A stretch of 64,000 bases of DNA from Blastococcus_B deserti (GCF_042682525.1 NZ_JBHUHP010000016.1:1-64000), one strand, 5' to 3'; counted from the first letter of the stretch, positions 46,903 to 55,287 are shown. The notes: a model not told the origin generated them from the letters alone. A program made the numbers and translations.

Positions 46903-48672
46903 CTATCGGAGACGGCGGGTGTTGTCGGGGAGCCGGACGGTCGCGCCCTGGGCGTCGAGCCACTCGGCGAGCGGGACGGCGACCCGGCGGCTGGTGCCCC
47001 ACGCCTGCCGGGCCGCGCTGAGGGTGAACGGCTGGGCGATCCCGGCCAGTCGCCGCCGGGCCTCGTCGGCCACCCCCGGGGCGAGGTAGACGCCGTCGGC
47101 GATCCGCACCAGCTGACCGCTGCGCACGGCCGCCGCCAGCTCCCGCACCCCGAGCCCCGCGGCGGACAGCTCGGGGGCCTCGGGGGCCGCGAACGGGTCC
47201 TGGGCGAGGCGCGCCCGGATCACGTCGACCGCGCGTTGCACCTCCGGGGGCAGCGCCGCGGTCCCGTCGACCACCCGCCCCTCGCGCAGCACCAGCGGCG
47301 GCCGGACCACGGCGCCGACCAGGTCCACGTCGGGCAGCTCCAGTGCGCGGCGCACGACCTCCAGCGGCGGGCCGGCCTCGAGCGGGCGGAGCCTGCGGTA
47401 CCGCGCCACGACGTCGGGCAGCCGGCCGGCGAGCTCGTCGGCCAGGCCCGCGGCGAGCAGCCACGAACCGTGCGCGGTGGCACCGGCGGGCACCGGCCAG
47501 CCCATCGCGGCGAAGTCGTCGGCCCGCACGATGCGCCGGCGGGCGAGATCGGCGGCGGCACCGTCGGCCCCCTGCGGCTGGGCGGTCAGCTCTGCGGCAC
47601 GCCGGCGGGCGGCTCCGCGCCGGCGCAGCTCCGGTGGGGCGACGTCGCGGACGTCGGCGCCGACCACCCGCCGGGCGCCCGGGTCGCGCAGCAGCAGCCG
47701 GTCGCCGATCCGCAGGGGCAGGGGCGACGCGAGCCGCAGCCGCGCCACCGCTCCGTCGAGGGGCCGCAGCCGGGCGCCGACCGTCGCCGAGCCGACGTGG
47801 ACCACCGGCTCCGACGGCAGCCGCTCCCCCGGCTCGGCGGTCAGCGTGACGTCCACGACGCCGGTCCGGCGGAAGGCGCCCGGCGTCAGCAGGGCGTCGC
47901 CGCGGGAGATCTCCTCGACCGAGACCGCGCGCAGGTTGAGCGCCACGCGGGCGGTCGCCGACGCCCGCTCCACCGGGGCGCCCAGGGACTGCACCCCGCG
48001 CACGACCACCTCGCGGTCGCCGAGCAGCAGCCGGTCGCCGCCGGCCACGCTCCCGGCGGCCAGCGTCCCGGTGACGACGGTCCCGGCGCCGCGGATGGTG
48101 AACGCGCGGTCGATCCAGAGGCGCACCGGCGCGGTGGGATCCGGCGGTGGGAGGCCGGCGAGCAGGGCGTCCAGGGCCGCACCGAGCTCGGGGATGCCGA
48201 CGCCGGTCAGGGCACTCACCGAGACCGCCGGCGCGTCGCCCAGCGACGTCCCCGCGAGCCGCTCCCCGACGTCGGCCACCACCGGCTCCGGGTCGGCGAG
48301 ATCGGACTTGGTCACCGCCAGCAGCGCGTGCCGCACGCCCAGCGCGTCGAGGACGGCGACGTGCTCGGCGGTCTGCGCCGACCAGCCGTCGTCGGCCGCG
48401 ACGACGAGCAGCGCCGCGGGGACCGGGCCCACCCCGGCGAGCATGTTCCCCACGAACTTCTCGTGACCGGGCACGTCGACGACGGCGACCCGGCGACCGG
48501 ACCGCAGCGTCGTCCACGCGAAGCCGAGGTCGATGGTCAGCCCGCGACGCCGTTCCTCGGCCCAGCGGTCGGGCTCCATGCCGGTGAGGGCGCGGACCAG
48601 GGCCGACTTGCCGTGGTCGACGTGCCCGGCGGTGGCCACCACGTCCATGTGGTTCACGTCCGCGCGGGTCAC
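46903..48672 (-). CDS. selB: Selenocysteine-specific elongation factor SelB
   Basis: A 589-residue translation factor bringing selenocysteyl-tRNA to the ribosome with the SECIS hairpin. G domain: GHVDHGKSAL (G1), DLGFAWT, VDVPGHEKFVGNML (G3), TKSD (G4). EF-Tu-like domains 2 and 3 follow to about 330. The C-terminal winged-helix repeats (about 340-589) bind SECIS RNA, ending in GTSRRVAVPLAEWLDAQG. It overlaps the selA stop by 4 nt (ATGA). Its own stop is TAG. Confidence 0.97.
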   Translation of the reverse strand: MTRADVNHMDVVATAGHVDHGKSALVRALTGMEPDRWAEERRRGLTIDLGFAWTTLRSGRRVAVVDVPGHEKFVGNMLAGVGPVPAALLVVAADDGWSAQTAEHVAVLDALGVRHALLAVTKSDLADPEPVVADVGERLAGTSLGDAPAVSVSALTGVGIPELGAALDALLAGLPPPDPTAPVRLWIDRAFTIRGAGTVVTGTLAAGSVAGGDRLLLGDREVVVRGVQSLGAPVERASATARVALNLRAVSVEEISRGDALLTPGAFRRTGVVDVTLTAEPGERLPSEPVVHVGSATVGARLRPLDGAVARLRLASPLPLRIGDRLLLRDPGARRVVGADVRDVAPPELRRRGAARRRAAELTAQPQGADGAAADLARRRIVRADDFAAMGWPVPAGATAHGSWLLAAGLADELAGRLPDVVARYRRLRPLEAGPPLEVVRRALELPDVDLVGAVVRPPLVLREGRVVDGTAALPPEVQRAVDVIRARLAQDPFAAPEAPELSAAGLGVRELAAAVRSGQLVRIADGVYLAPGVADEARRRLAGIAQPFTLSAARQAWGTSRRVAVPLAEWLDAQGATVRLPDNTRRLR

Positions 48673-49979
48673 GACGCGGCGACCGCCAGCACCGCGGCGG
48701 CGAGGTCGTCGTCGGCCGAGGGCGGGAGGCTGCGCAGGTTCAGCAGGGTGCGGTCACCCTCCACGTAGCCGACCACCGGTGGCGCACCGCGACGCAGCGA
48801 CCCGGCGAAGGACGCCGGGAGCGACACGGCGGCGCTGGGCAGCGGGTGCTCGGGCGCTCCTCCCCCGCCGACCCTGGCCTCGGCGTCGACGGCGACCGCG
48901 TCCACCCCGACGGTGGCCAGCCGCGTGGCCAATGCCCGCGCCCGCGCCCGCAACCCGTCGAGGTCGGCGGCGAGCATCTCCTGGACCGGGGGCAGCGGGC
49001 CGCGCAGGGTCGCCTCCAGCGCGGCCAGCGTGGTCTTGTCCACCCGCAGGGCGCGGTACAGCGGGTGCCTGCGCAACCTCTGGACCAGCTCCGCGCGGCC
49101 GAGGACGAGACCCGCTTGCGGGCCCCCGAGCAGCTTGTCGCCACTGGCCAGCACCACGTCGGCACCGGCGGCGAGGGCGCTCTGCAGGTCCGGTTCGTCC
49201 GGGAGCAGCGGGTGCGGCCGGAGGAGTCCGGAGCCGATGTCGGCGACCAGGGGCGTGCCGGTGCCGGCGAGGGCGGCGGCGAGTTCGCCGACGGCGACCT
49301 GCCGGGTGAACCCGCGGACGACGAAGTTGGACGGGTGGACCTTGAGGACCGCGCCGGTCGCGGACCCCAGAGCACCGCGATAGTCGCCGAGCGTCACGCG
49401 GTTTGTCGTCCCGACCTCGCGCAGCCGGGCGCCGGTCGAGGCCAGCAGCTCCGGGATCCGGAACCCGTCACCGATCTCGACCAGCTCGCCGCGGGCGAGC
49501 ACCAGCTCCTTGCCCTGCCCCAGCGCGGTGGCGACCAGGGCCAGCGCGGCAGCGCAGTTGTTCACCACGATGGCCGCCTCCGCGGCGGGGACGGCGGCCA
49601 GCAGGGCGGCGATGGCCGCTTCGCCGCGGGGCCCGCGCCGGCCCGAGGCGAGGTCGAGCTCGACGTCGGTGGTGCCGGCCGCTGCGGTGATCGCCGCCAC
49701 GGCGGCGGGCGACAGCGGGGACCGGCCGAGATTGGTGTGCACCAGGACGCCGGTCGCGTTGAGCACCGGCCGCAGGCTGCTCGCGGTGCCCGGCAGCGCG
49801 GCCAGGACTGCGGGAACGGCGTCCGGGGGCGCGAGCTCGCCGTCCCGGATCCGCTGCTGCACCTGCTGGACGGCGCCCTTGACCAGGCCGCGTCCCAGCC
49901 GCTCACCGGCGGCGGCGAGCCGGGGGTCGGCGAGCAGGGAGTCGGTGCGCGGCACCTGCCGGCGGGGATCGGCGCTCAT
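48669..49979 (-). CDS. selA: L-seryl-tRNA(Sec) selenium transferase
   Basis: A 436-residue PLP enzyme that converts seryl-tRNA-Sec to selenocysteyl-tRNA-Sec using selenophosphate. Motifs: VLNATGVLVHTNLGRSPLS, the Arg-rich RRGPRGE, REVGTTNRV, VHPSNFVVRGF, and the PLP lysine Lys282 in LASGDKLLGGPQAGL. It starts 30 nt after the tRNA-Sec 3' end, so both may come from one transcript. It couples into selB. Confidence 0.97.
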   Translation of the reverse strand: MSADPRRQVPRTDSLLADPRLAAAGERLGRGLVKGAVQQVQQRIRDGELAPPDAVPAVLAALPGTASSLRPVLNATGVLVHTNLGRSPLSPAAVAAITAAAGTTDVELDLASGRRGPRGEAAIAALLAAVPAAEAAIVVNNCAAALALVATALGQGKELVLARGELVEIGDGFRIPELLASTGARLREVGTTNRVTLGDYRGALGSATGAVLKVHPSNFVVRGFTRQVAVGELAAALAGTGTPLVADIGSGLLRPHPLLPDEPDLQSALAAGADVVLASGDKLLGGPQAGLVLGRAELVQRLRRHPLYRALRVDKTTLAALEATLRGPLPPVQEMLAADLDGLRARARALATRLATVGVDAVAVDAEARVGGGGAPEHPLPSAAVSLPASFAGSLRRGAPPVVGYVEGDRTLLNLRSLPPSADDDLAAAVLAVAAS

Positions 49980-50009
49980 CGATTCCGCAGCCTAGGCGGG
50001 GGAAGGAGT

Positions 50010-50105
50010 TGGCGGAGGCGGACGGGAATCGAACCCGCCTGACCGAGCTGCTCGGCCACGTCGGCTTTAGAGACCGCGGGGGTCACCAGACACCCTGACG
50101 CCTCC
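50010..50105 (-). tRNA. selC: Selenocysteine tRNA with anticodon CUA (reads UAG)
   Basis: The minus strand gives a 96-nt tRNA: a long acceptor (GGAGGCGT against CCGCCTCC, last pair mismatched), an extended D arm (GGGTGTCTGGTGACCC), a long variable arm of 7 bp (GGCCGAG-CAG-CTCGGTC), T arm GCGGG-TTCGATT-CCCGT and encoded GCCA. These features define tRNA-Sec. The anticodon arm is GCGGT-CTCTAAA-GCCGA: U33 is at 50071, anticodon CTA at 50070-50068, A37 after. The normal loop is CTTCAAA (UCA). This tRNA should therefore insert selenocysteine at UAG. Confidence 0.93.
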
Positions 50106-50147
50106 ACGACCCAGCCTAGGCGGCGACCGCCGGCGCCCGCGCACCGG

Positions 50148-51230
50148 TCAGACGAGCGCGGGCACGAGAGCCGCACCGAGCAGGCCCACCGCGGCGGTGA
50201 CACCGATGGTCCCGGCGAGCACGCGGCGGGGAAGGACCGACCGCACCATGAGCACCGACGGAAGGCTCAGCACCGGCAGGGTGATGAGCAGGACAGCGGC
50301 CGCGGCCGGCGGCGCCCCGGCGGCCAGCGCCGCGGCGACGACGGCGATCTCGGCACCCGTAGGGACGGGCAGCAGGAGACCGGCGACCAGCAGCGCCAGC
50401 ACGAGCGCCAGCCCGCCCGGCACCTCCCCGCCGAGCGGGAACAGCACGGCGCGGAAGGTCCCGAGGAGGAAGACGACGAGAGCGAACTCGGGCAGGAGAC
50501 GCACCGACAGACCGGTGAGCGTCCGCGCGAACCGGACCGGCAGGGACCCGTCGGCGACGTCGTCCGGGTCCTGCATCACGACGTCCGGCAGGCCGGGAGC
50601 CGCAGCGCGGCGCTCCGCCCACCCGGCGACCGCGATGCCGCCGGCCACCACCGCCAGGCCGCCCGCGAACCGCAGCACCGCCCACGGCCAGGGCAGCACC
50701 GCGAGGCAGAACACGAGGACCACCGGGTTGAGCGCCGGGTTGCCCAGCCAGAACGCCACCGTGGCGGGCAGGCTGGCCCGCAACCGGCGCAGGCCCACGG
50801 CGAGCGGCGCGGCGCAGCAGGAGCACATCAGTGTCGGGATCGACCACAAGCCGCCCCGGACGCCCGACCCCACCCCGGCCGAGGTTCCGAATGCCCGGCG
50901 CAGCCACTGCGCCGGCAGGAGCACCTGGACCACCGCGGCCAGCAGCAGTCCGGTGACCAGGGCCTTCCACACCGCCTGCAGGTAGGCGACGGTGAACTGC
51001 CAGCCGGCCGCCAGGGAGGGCTCCGGAGCGGTTTCCCCCTCCCCTGTGACGATCGACGTCCCGAGGCTGTCCGCGCCGAGCACCGCGGGCACCTTGTGCA
51101 GGTAGGGCTGGTACTTCGCCCAGGTGAGCAGCGCCAGCGCGAGGGCGATGACCGCCACACCGGCCACGAGGGGACCACGCCCGCCGGCCGCGCGACCAAG
51201 CGCGCCGCCGGCTCCTTCGGTGTGGTTCAC
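50148..51230 (-). CDS. DUF318-type (YraQ/ArsP-like) permease in the sel locus
   Basis: A 360-residue membrane protein with about eight to ten helices and the family motif PTLMCSCCAAPLAVGLRR, with a CSCC cluster in a helix, then FWLGNPALNPVVLVF and the second half-repeat PTGAEIAVVAAALAAGAP. Relatives export organoarsenicals or other small thiol-reactive compounds. Lying between tRNA-Sec/selA and selD, it might move a selenium species, but this is only positional inference. GTG 51230 has AGGGGGAG upstream. Confidence 0.85.
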   Translation of the reverse strand: MNHTEGAGGALGRAAGGRGPLVAGVAVIALALALLTWAKYQPYLHKVPAVLGADSLGTSIVTGEGETAPEPSLAAGWQFTVAYLQAVWKALVTGLLLAAVVQVLLPAQWLRRAFGTSAGVGSGVRGGLWSIPTLMCSCCAAPLAVGLRRLRASLPATVAFWLGNPALNPVVLVFCLAVLPWPWAVLRFAGGLAVVAGGIAVAGWAERRAAAPGLPDVVMQDPDDVADGSLPVRFARTLTGLSVRLLPEFALVVFLLGTFRAVLFPLGGEVPGGLALVLALLVAGLLLPVPTGAEIAVVAAALAAGAPPAAAAVLLITLPVLSLPSVLMVRSVLPRRVLAGTIGVTAAVGLLGAALVPALV

Positions 51231-51337
51231 GGCTCCCCCTCTTCGCCGGGCCGAGGGGTCAGCATGCGGTTCGTCCGGAGCCGGCGCGACCCGGGGGTGC
51301 CGGTCTGCGCGGACGACTCGCGCCTAGATTCGTCCAC

Positions 51338-52345
51338 GTGACCACCGCGCCGCCCCGTGTCCGGCTCACCCAGTACGCCCACGGCGGAGGATGCGCCTGC
51401 AAGATCCCGCCCGGCGAGCTCGAGTCCGTCGTCGCCGGACTCACGGCCGCCGGACCGTCGTCTCCCAACGCGGAGCTGGTCGTGGGCCTCGACGACGGGG
51501 ACGACGCCGCCGTGGTGCGGATCCCCGGCGGGCAGGGGCTGGTGCTCACCACCGACTTCTTCACCCCCGTCGTCGACGACGCCCGCACGTTCGGCCGGAT
51601 CGCGGCGGCGAACGCGCTGTCGGACGTCTACGCCATGGGCGGCACCCCGGTCGTCGCCGTGAACCTGCTGGGCTGGCCGCGGGAAGTGCTGCCCGCCGAG
51701 CTCGCCGCCGAGGTGCTGCGGGGTGGGCTCGAGGTGGCCCAGGAGGCCGGCTGCCACGTCGGGGGCGGGCACTCGATCGACGACCCGGAGCCCAAGTACG
51801 GCATGGCCGTGACCGGGCTGGTCGACGTCGACCGGATCATCCGCAACGACACCGCGGTCGCCGGGACGCCGCTCTCGCTCACCAAGCCCCTGGGCGTCGG
51901 CGTGCTCAACAGCCGGATGAAGGCCACCGGCGAGGTGTCGCAGGAGGCGGTCGCCTCCATGACGGCGCTCAACCGGGACGCCGGGCGCGCCGCCGTGGCG
52001 GCCGGGATCCGCGCGGGCACCGACGTCACAGGGTTCGGCCTGCTCGGCCACCTGTACAAGATGGCCCGCGCCAGTGGGGTGACCGCGGTCGTCGACGCGG
52101 CCTCCGTCCCCTACCTGGCCGGCGCCCGCGAGGCCCTCGCCGACGGGTACGTTTCGGGCGGCACCCGGCGCAACCTCGACTGGGTGCGCCCGCACACCGA
52201 CCTGTCCGCCGTGTCGGAGGACGAGGCCCTGCTGCTCGCCGACGCCCAGACCTCCGGTGGCCTGCTGCTGGGTGGCGAGGTATCGGGCGCCCCGGTGATC
52301 GGCGAGTTCGTCCCGCGCGGGGAGTTCGTGGTCGTCGTCCGCTGA
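51338..52345 (+). CDS. selD: Selenide, water dikinase (selenophosphate synthetase)
   Basis: A 335-residue enzyme making selenophosphate from selenide and ATP for SelA. The N-terminus has LTQYAHGGGCACKIPPGELE, with Cys19 at the catalytic position, Cys21 and Lys22, so this copy is not a selenoprotein. ATP-binding Asp residues lie in DDGDDAAVVRI and TTDFFTPVVDD; GGHSIDDPEPKYG and DAQTSGGLLL are conserved. TAGATT at 51325-51330, 7 nt before GTG 51338, looks like a -10, so the mRNA may be leaderless. It is divergent from the permease. Confidence 0.96.
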   Translation: MTTAPPRVRLTQYAHGGGCACKIPPGELESVVAGLTAAGPSSPNAELVVGLDDGDDAAVVRIPGGQGLVLTTDFFTPVVDDARTFGRIAAANALSDVYAMGGTPVVAVNLLGWPREVLPAELAAEVLRGGLEVAQEAGCHVGGGHSIDDPEPKYGMAVTGLVDVDRIIRNDTAVAGTPLSLTKPLGVGVLNSRMKATGEVSQEAVASMTALNRDAGRAAVAAGIRAGTDVTGFGLLGHLYKMARASGVTAVVDAASVPYLAGAREALADGYVSGGTRRNLDWVRPHTDLSAVSEDEALLLADAQTSGGLLLGGEVSGAPVIGEFVPRGEFVVVVR

Positions 52346-52376
52346 CAGCCGCGGGAGCACCGCAGCGCTGACAGCA

Positions 52377-52392
52377 GCGGGCCCTGGCCCGC
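52377..52392. terminator. Short hairpin after selD
   Basis: GCGGGCC-CT-GGCCCGC lies 31 nt after the selD stop and 12 nt from the stop of the converging hydrolase gene. The stem is short but entirely GC. Confidence 0.5.
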
Positions 52393-52404
52393 CCGTGCCT
52401 GCGG

Positions 52405-53181
52405 TCAGGACCCGCCCATGGCGGCCGCGGCCTCCCCCGCGAGCTGAGCGACCGCGCCCGGGTGGTTGTACGGCACGGCGTGCGCCCCCGGGAGCGTGCG
52501 GGCGCGACCCCGCGGAGCCGCCGCGGCCAGCTGCTGCACCCACTCCTGCGAGGCGAAGTGGTCGTGCCGGCCGCGGGCCGCGATCACGGGGGCCTGGATG
52601 CGGCCGATCTGCTCCTCCGGCCGGTCGCGCAGGGCCGAGGTGAGGTACTCCCGGAACCGGCGCCCGCCGCGCAGGTAGTCGGGCACGGTGTAGCGCAGCT
52701 GTCCGGGTGGCTCGAAGGCCGACGTCCACATGTGCCGTGCGAGGAGGGCACCGGGGCGTCGGGCGGCAGGCTCGAACGTCGGCCCGACGAGGACCAGGGC
52801 CCCGACGCGGTCCGGGGCGTCCAGCGCGGCGTGCATGGCGACCTGCGTCCCGGTCGAGTGCCCGACGAGGACGGACGGGGAGGGCGGCAGGGCGCTCAGG
52901 AGCCGGGCGGTCACCGAGTCCAGGTCGCTGGGCAGGTCTGCGGTCCTCTGCTGCCCGAAGCCGGGCAGGTCCACCAGCGTCGCCCTGGTCCACGCACCGC
53001 AGGCGTGCAGCAGCTCCAGCATGTAGCCCACCGCGCCCAGACCCGGGACGAGCACGACCTCCGGTGCACCGGTCCGCGGCCGGCCCGACACCAGCGTGCG
53101 CAGCGGCCGCCCGTCTGACTCCGTCCACTCCTCGACGTGCAGCGGGCGGCGGGCGTCGTCGTCCGGGGATGTCTGTGGCAT
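52405..53181 (-). CDS. Alpha/beta hydrolase
   Basis: A 258-residue alpha/beta-fold protein: VVLVPGLGAVGYMLELLHAC, the nucleophile elbow VLVGHSTGTQVAMH (Ser in GHSTG), an acid residue around APVIAARGRHDHF and a catalytic His in PGAHAVPYNHPG. All three members of the triad are present. Substrate unknown. ATG 53181 is chosen, divergent from the MDR gene. Confidence 0.88.
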   Translation of the reverse strand: MPQTSPDDDARRPLHVEEWTESDGRPLRTLVSGRPRTGAPEVVLVPGLGAVGYMLELLHACGAWTRATLVDLPGFGQQRTADLPSDLDSVTARLLSALPPSPSVLVGHSTGTQVAMHAALDAPDRVGALVLVGPTFEPAARRPGALLARHMWTSAFEPPGQLRYTVPDYLRGGRRFREYLTSALRDRPEEQIGRIQAPVIAARGRHDHFASQEWVQQLAAAAPRGRARTLPGAHAVPYNHPGAVAQLAGEAAAAMGGS

Positions 53182-53295
53182 GCCGGCGCTGTAACCCGGA
53201 TCGACGACCGCCGAACCCGGACGCGACGACGGCCGGCCCGGTCGGCTCCGGTGGCCCCCGTCGCACGCGCATCCACCCTCCGTTAGCGTCCGATC

Positions 53296-54261
53296 ATGCT
53301 CGCCGCCTTCGTGTCGACGCCCGCGCCCGAGGACCCGTTGTCCGTGCTGGAGGTCGGTGACCGCCCCGAGCCCGAGGTCCCCGAGGGCTGGACGACGGTC
53401 CAGGTCAAGGCCGTCTCGCTCAACCACCACGACCTGTCCAGCCTCAAGGGCATCGGCCTTCCCCAGGAGCGGATGCCGATGATCCTGGGCACGGACGCCG
53501 CGGGCCTCGACGAGGACGGCAACGAGGTGGTCGTCCACGGGGTGGTCCCGAGCCCCGGGTGGACCGGCGACGAGACCCTGGACCCGAAGCGGACGCTGTT
53601 CTCCGAGCTGCACCAGGGCACGATGGCCGAGAAGGTCGCCGTCCCGAAGCGCAATCTGCTGCCCAAGCCCGCCGGCCTCTCCTTCGCCGAGGCCGCCTGC
53701 CTGCCGACCGCCTGGCTCACCGCCTACCGGATGCTCTTCGTCCGCTCCGGCCTGCGGCCCGGCCAGACGGTGCTCGTGCAGGGAGCCAGCGGCGGTGTCG
53801 CGACGGCCTTGATCGTGCTCGGCCGGGCGGCCGGCTACCGGATGTGGGTCACCGGCCGCAGCGAGGAGAAGCGGGCGGCGGCCCTCGCCCTCGGCGCCGA
53901 CCAGGCGTTCGAGACGGGAGCGCGGCTGCCGGAGCGGGTCGACGGCGTCATGGAGACCGTCGGTGAGGTCACCTGGTCACACAGCATCAAGTCGCTCAAG
54001 CCCGGCGGCGTCGTGGTGATCTCCGGTGCGACCACCGGCTTCAACCCCGGCGCGGAACTCAACCGGATCTTCTTCACCCAGCTCTCGGTGATCGGCTCGA
54101 CGATGGGAACCCGGGCCGAGCTCGAGGCGCTCATCCAGATGTGCAGCGTCACCGGCGTGCGACCGCTGATCGACGTGGAGCTCCCGCTCACCGAGGCCCG
54201 GGAGGGCTTCGAGCGGATGCTCGAGGGCCGCACCGCCGGGAAGATCGTCTTCACGCCCTGA
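53296..54261 (+). CDS. Zinc-independent MDR-family oxidoreductase
   Basis: A 321-residue medium-chain dehydrogenase/reductase without structural or catalytic zinc ligands. N-terminal GroES-like part with VKAVSLNHHDLSSLKGIG, then GTDAAGLDEDGNEV. The cofactor domain has VLVQGASGGVATALIVLGRA (Gly-rich, NADPH type). Likely a quinone or enoyl reductase; substrate unknown. It begins a plus-strand run with the YbaK-like and ABM-like genes. Confidence 0.9.
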   Translation: MLAAFVSTPAPEDPLSVLEVGDRPEPEVPEGWTTVQVKAVSLNHHDLSSLKGIGLPQERMPMILGTDAAGLDEDGNEVVVHGVVPSPGWTGDETLDPKRTLFSELHQGTMAEKVAVPKRNLLPKPAGLSFAEAACLPTAWLTAYRMLFVRSGLRPGQTVLVQGASGGVATALIVLGRAAGYRMWVTGRSEEKRAAALALGADQAFETGARLPERVDGVMETVGEVTWSHSIKSLKPGGVVVISGATTGFNPGAELNRIFFTQLSVIGSTMGTRAELEALIQMCSVTGVRPLIDVELPLTEAREGFERMLEGRTAGKIVFTP

Positions 54262-54278
54262 GCGAGGTGGATGGTCCC

Positions 54279-54761
54279 GTGCGCGCAGTCGACCGGGTCC
54301 TGGCGGCACTGGCGGCCGCCGGTGTCCAGGCCGACGTCCGCCGGTTCGAGGAGCCGNNNNNNNNNNNNNNNNNNNNNNNNNNNNNNGCGCCCGCCGCGGC
54401 CGCGGCGCTCGGCTGCCCGGTGGGCGCCATCGCCAACAGCCTGGTCTTCGAGGCCGACGGAGCTCCCCTGCTGGTCCTGGCCAGCGGTGCGCACCGCGTG
54501 GACACGGCGAAGGTCGCCGCACTGGTCGGGGTGCGGCGCGTCCGCCGGGCCGCCCCCGCGTTCGTCCTCGCGGCCACCGGGCAGGAGGTGGGCGGGGTGG
54601 CACCGGTCGGCCACCCGGCGCCGCTGCGGACCGTGGTGGACGTCGACCTCGCCGCGCACCCCGTGGTCTGGGCCGGCGGCGGCGACCACCACACCATGTT
54701 CGCCGCCTCCTACGACGAGCTGCTGCGCATCACCGCCGGTGAGGCCGCTGCCGTCGCCTGA
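54279..54761 (+). CDS. YbaK/ProX-type aminoacyl-tRNA deacylase, interrupted by an assembly gap
   Basis: A YbaK-domain protein of about 160 residues that likely hydrolyses mischarged tRNA. After the gap: ALGCPVGAIANSLVFEADG, then PLLVLASGAHRVDTAKVAAL and GQEVGGVAPVGHPAPL, the hallmark deacylase sequence. Residues of about ten codons are masked by N (54357-54386), so part of the N-terminal strand is missing. GTG 54279 has GAGGTGG upstream. The N run keeps the frame. Confidence 0.88.
   Translation: MRAVDRVLAALAAAGVQADVRRFEEPXXXXXXXXXXAPAAAAALGCPVGAIANSLVFEADGAPLLVLASGAHRVDTAKVAALVGVRRVRRAAPAFVLAATGQEVGGVAPVGHPAPLRTVVDVDLAAHPVVWAGGGDHHTMFAASYDELLRITAGEAAAVA
54357..54386. other. Assembly gap (30 N)
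   Basis: Thirty undetermined bases inside the deacylase gene. The true length is unknown, though the frame agrees on both sides. Confidence 0.99.
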
Positions 54762-54791
54762 ACGCGCGACGCCTGGACGCGAGGAGGCCGC

Positions 54792-55103
54792 ATGATCGCC
54801 CGGATGTGGCGCGGTTGGGTGCGCACGCAGGACCGCGCCGCCTACGTCGACTACATCGAGCGGACCGGGATGGCCGAGTACCGCCGCACCCCGGGTAACC
54901 AGGGTGCCTGGATGCTTGCGCGCGACGTCGGCGACGGCCGGACCGAGATCGTCACGCTGAGCCTGTGGGCGTCCCGGGACGCTGTCCGCGGCTTCGCCGG
55001 CGACGACATCGACCGGGCGGTGTTCTACCCGGAGGACGAGCGGTACCTCGTGGACCGGGAGACGACGGTGGTCCACTACGACGTCGTCGCCGGCGAAAGG
55101 TGA
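54792..55103 (+). CDS. ABM-like dimeric alpha/beta-barrel protein
   Basis: A 103-residue protein resembling antibiotic-biosynthesis monooxygenases (MWRGWVRTQDRAAYVDYIER, followed by GNQGAWMLARDVGDGRTEIV and SLWASRDAVRGFAG). The role is unknown; the family spans many activities. GAGGAGG precedes ATG 54792. It follows the deacylase by 30 bp. Confidence 0.78.
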   Translation: MIARMWRGWVRTQDRAAYVDYIERTGMAEYRRTPGNQGAWMLARDVGDGRTEIVTLSLWASRDAVRGFAGDDIDRAVFYPEDERYLVDRETTVVHYDVVAGER

Positions 55104-55180
55104 CCCGTCGGACGGCGACCGTGCTGCCGGGACGATCGGGCCGCGCCTCGAATCGATGACCGGCTCCGCCGGTGGGGTCC

Positions 55181-55197
55181 CGCCCGGCCGCCGGGCG
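55181..55197 (+). terminator. Hairpin after the ABM-like gene
   Basis: CGCCCGG-CCG-CCGGGCG, a 7-bp stem in the 184-bp gap before the HTH gene. It probably ends the operon that begins at 53296. Confidence 0.5.
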
Positions 55198-55250
55198 ATC
55201 GCCGGGCCGGCTGAGCGGTCGGGACGGCGGTCGACGCTCGTCAAAAACGG

Positions 55251-55281
55251 TTGACACGGCACGGGAACGCAACTTAAGTTG
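55251..55281 (+). promoter_or_regulatory. Promoter with palindromic operator before the HTH-ClpN pair
   Basis: TTGACA at 55251-55256 and TAAGTT at 55275-55280 (18-bp spacer) form a near-consensus promoter, rare in this GC-rich region. CAACTTAAGTTG at 55270-55281 is a perfect 12-bp palindrome covering the -10. Only 6-7 nt separate it from ATG 55288, so the mRNA is nearly leaderless. A repressor at the palindrome would block transcription. Confidence 0.75.
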
Positions 55282-55287
55282 ACGGGC

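Noticed and set aside
51338..52345. selD as a selenoprotein
   Set aside because: The catalytic position is a TGC codon (Cys19); there is no in-frame TAG or TGA.
54357..54386. Gene disruption in the YbaK-like gene
   Set aside because: The break is a run of N, not a mutation; both flanks share one frame and one family.
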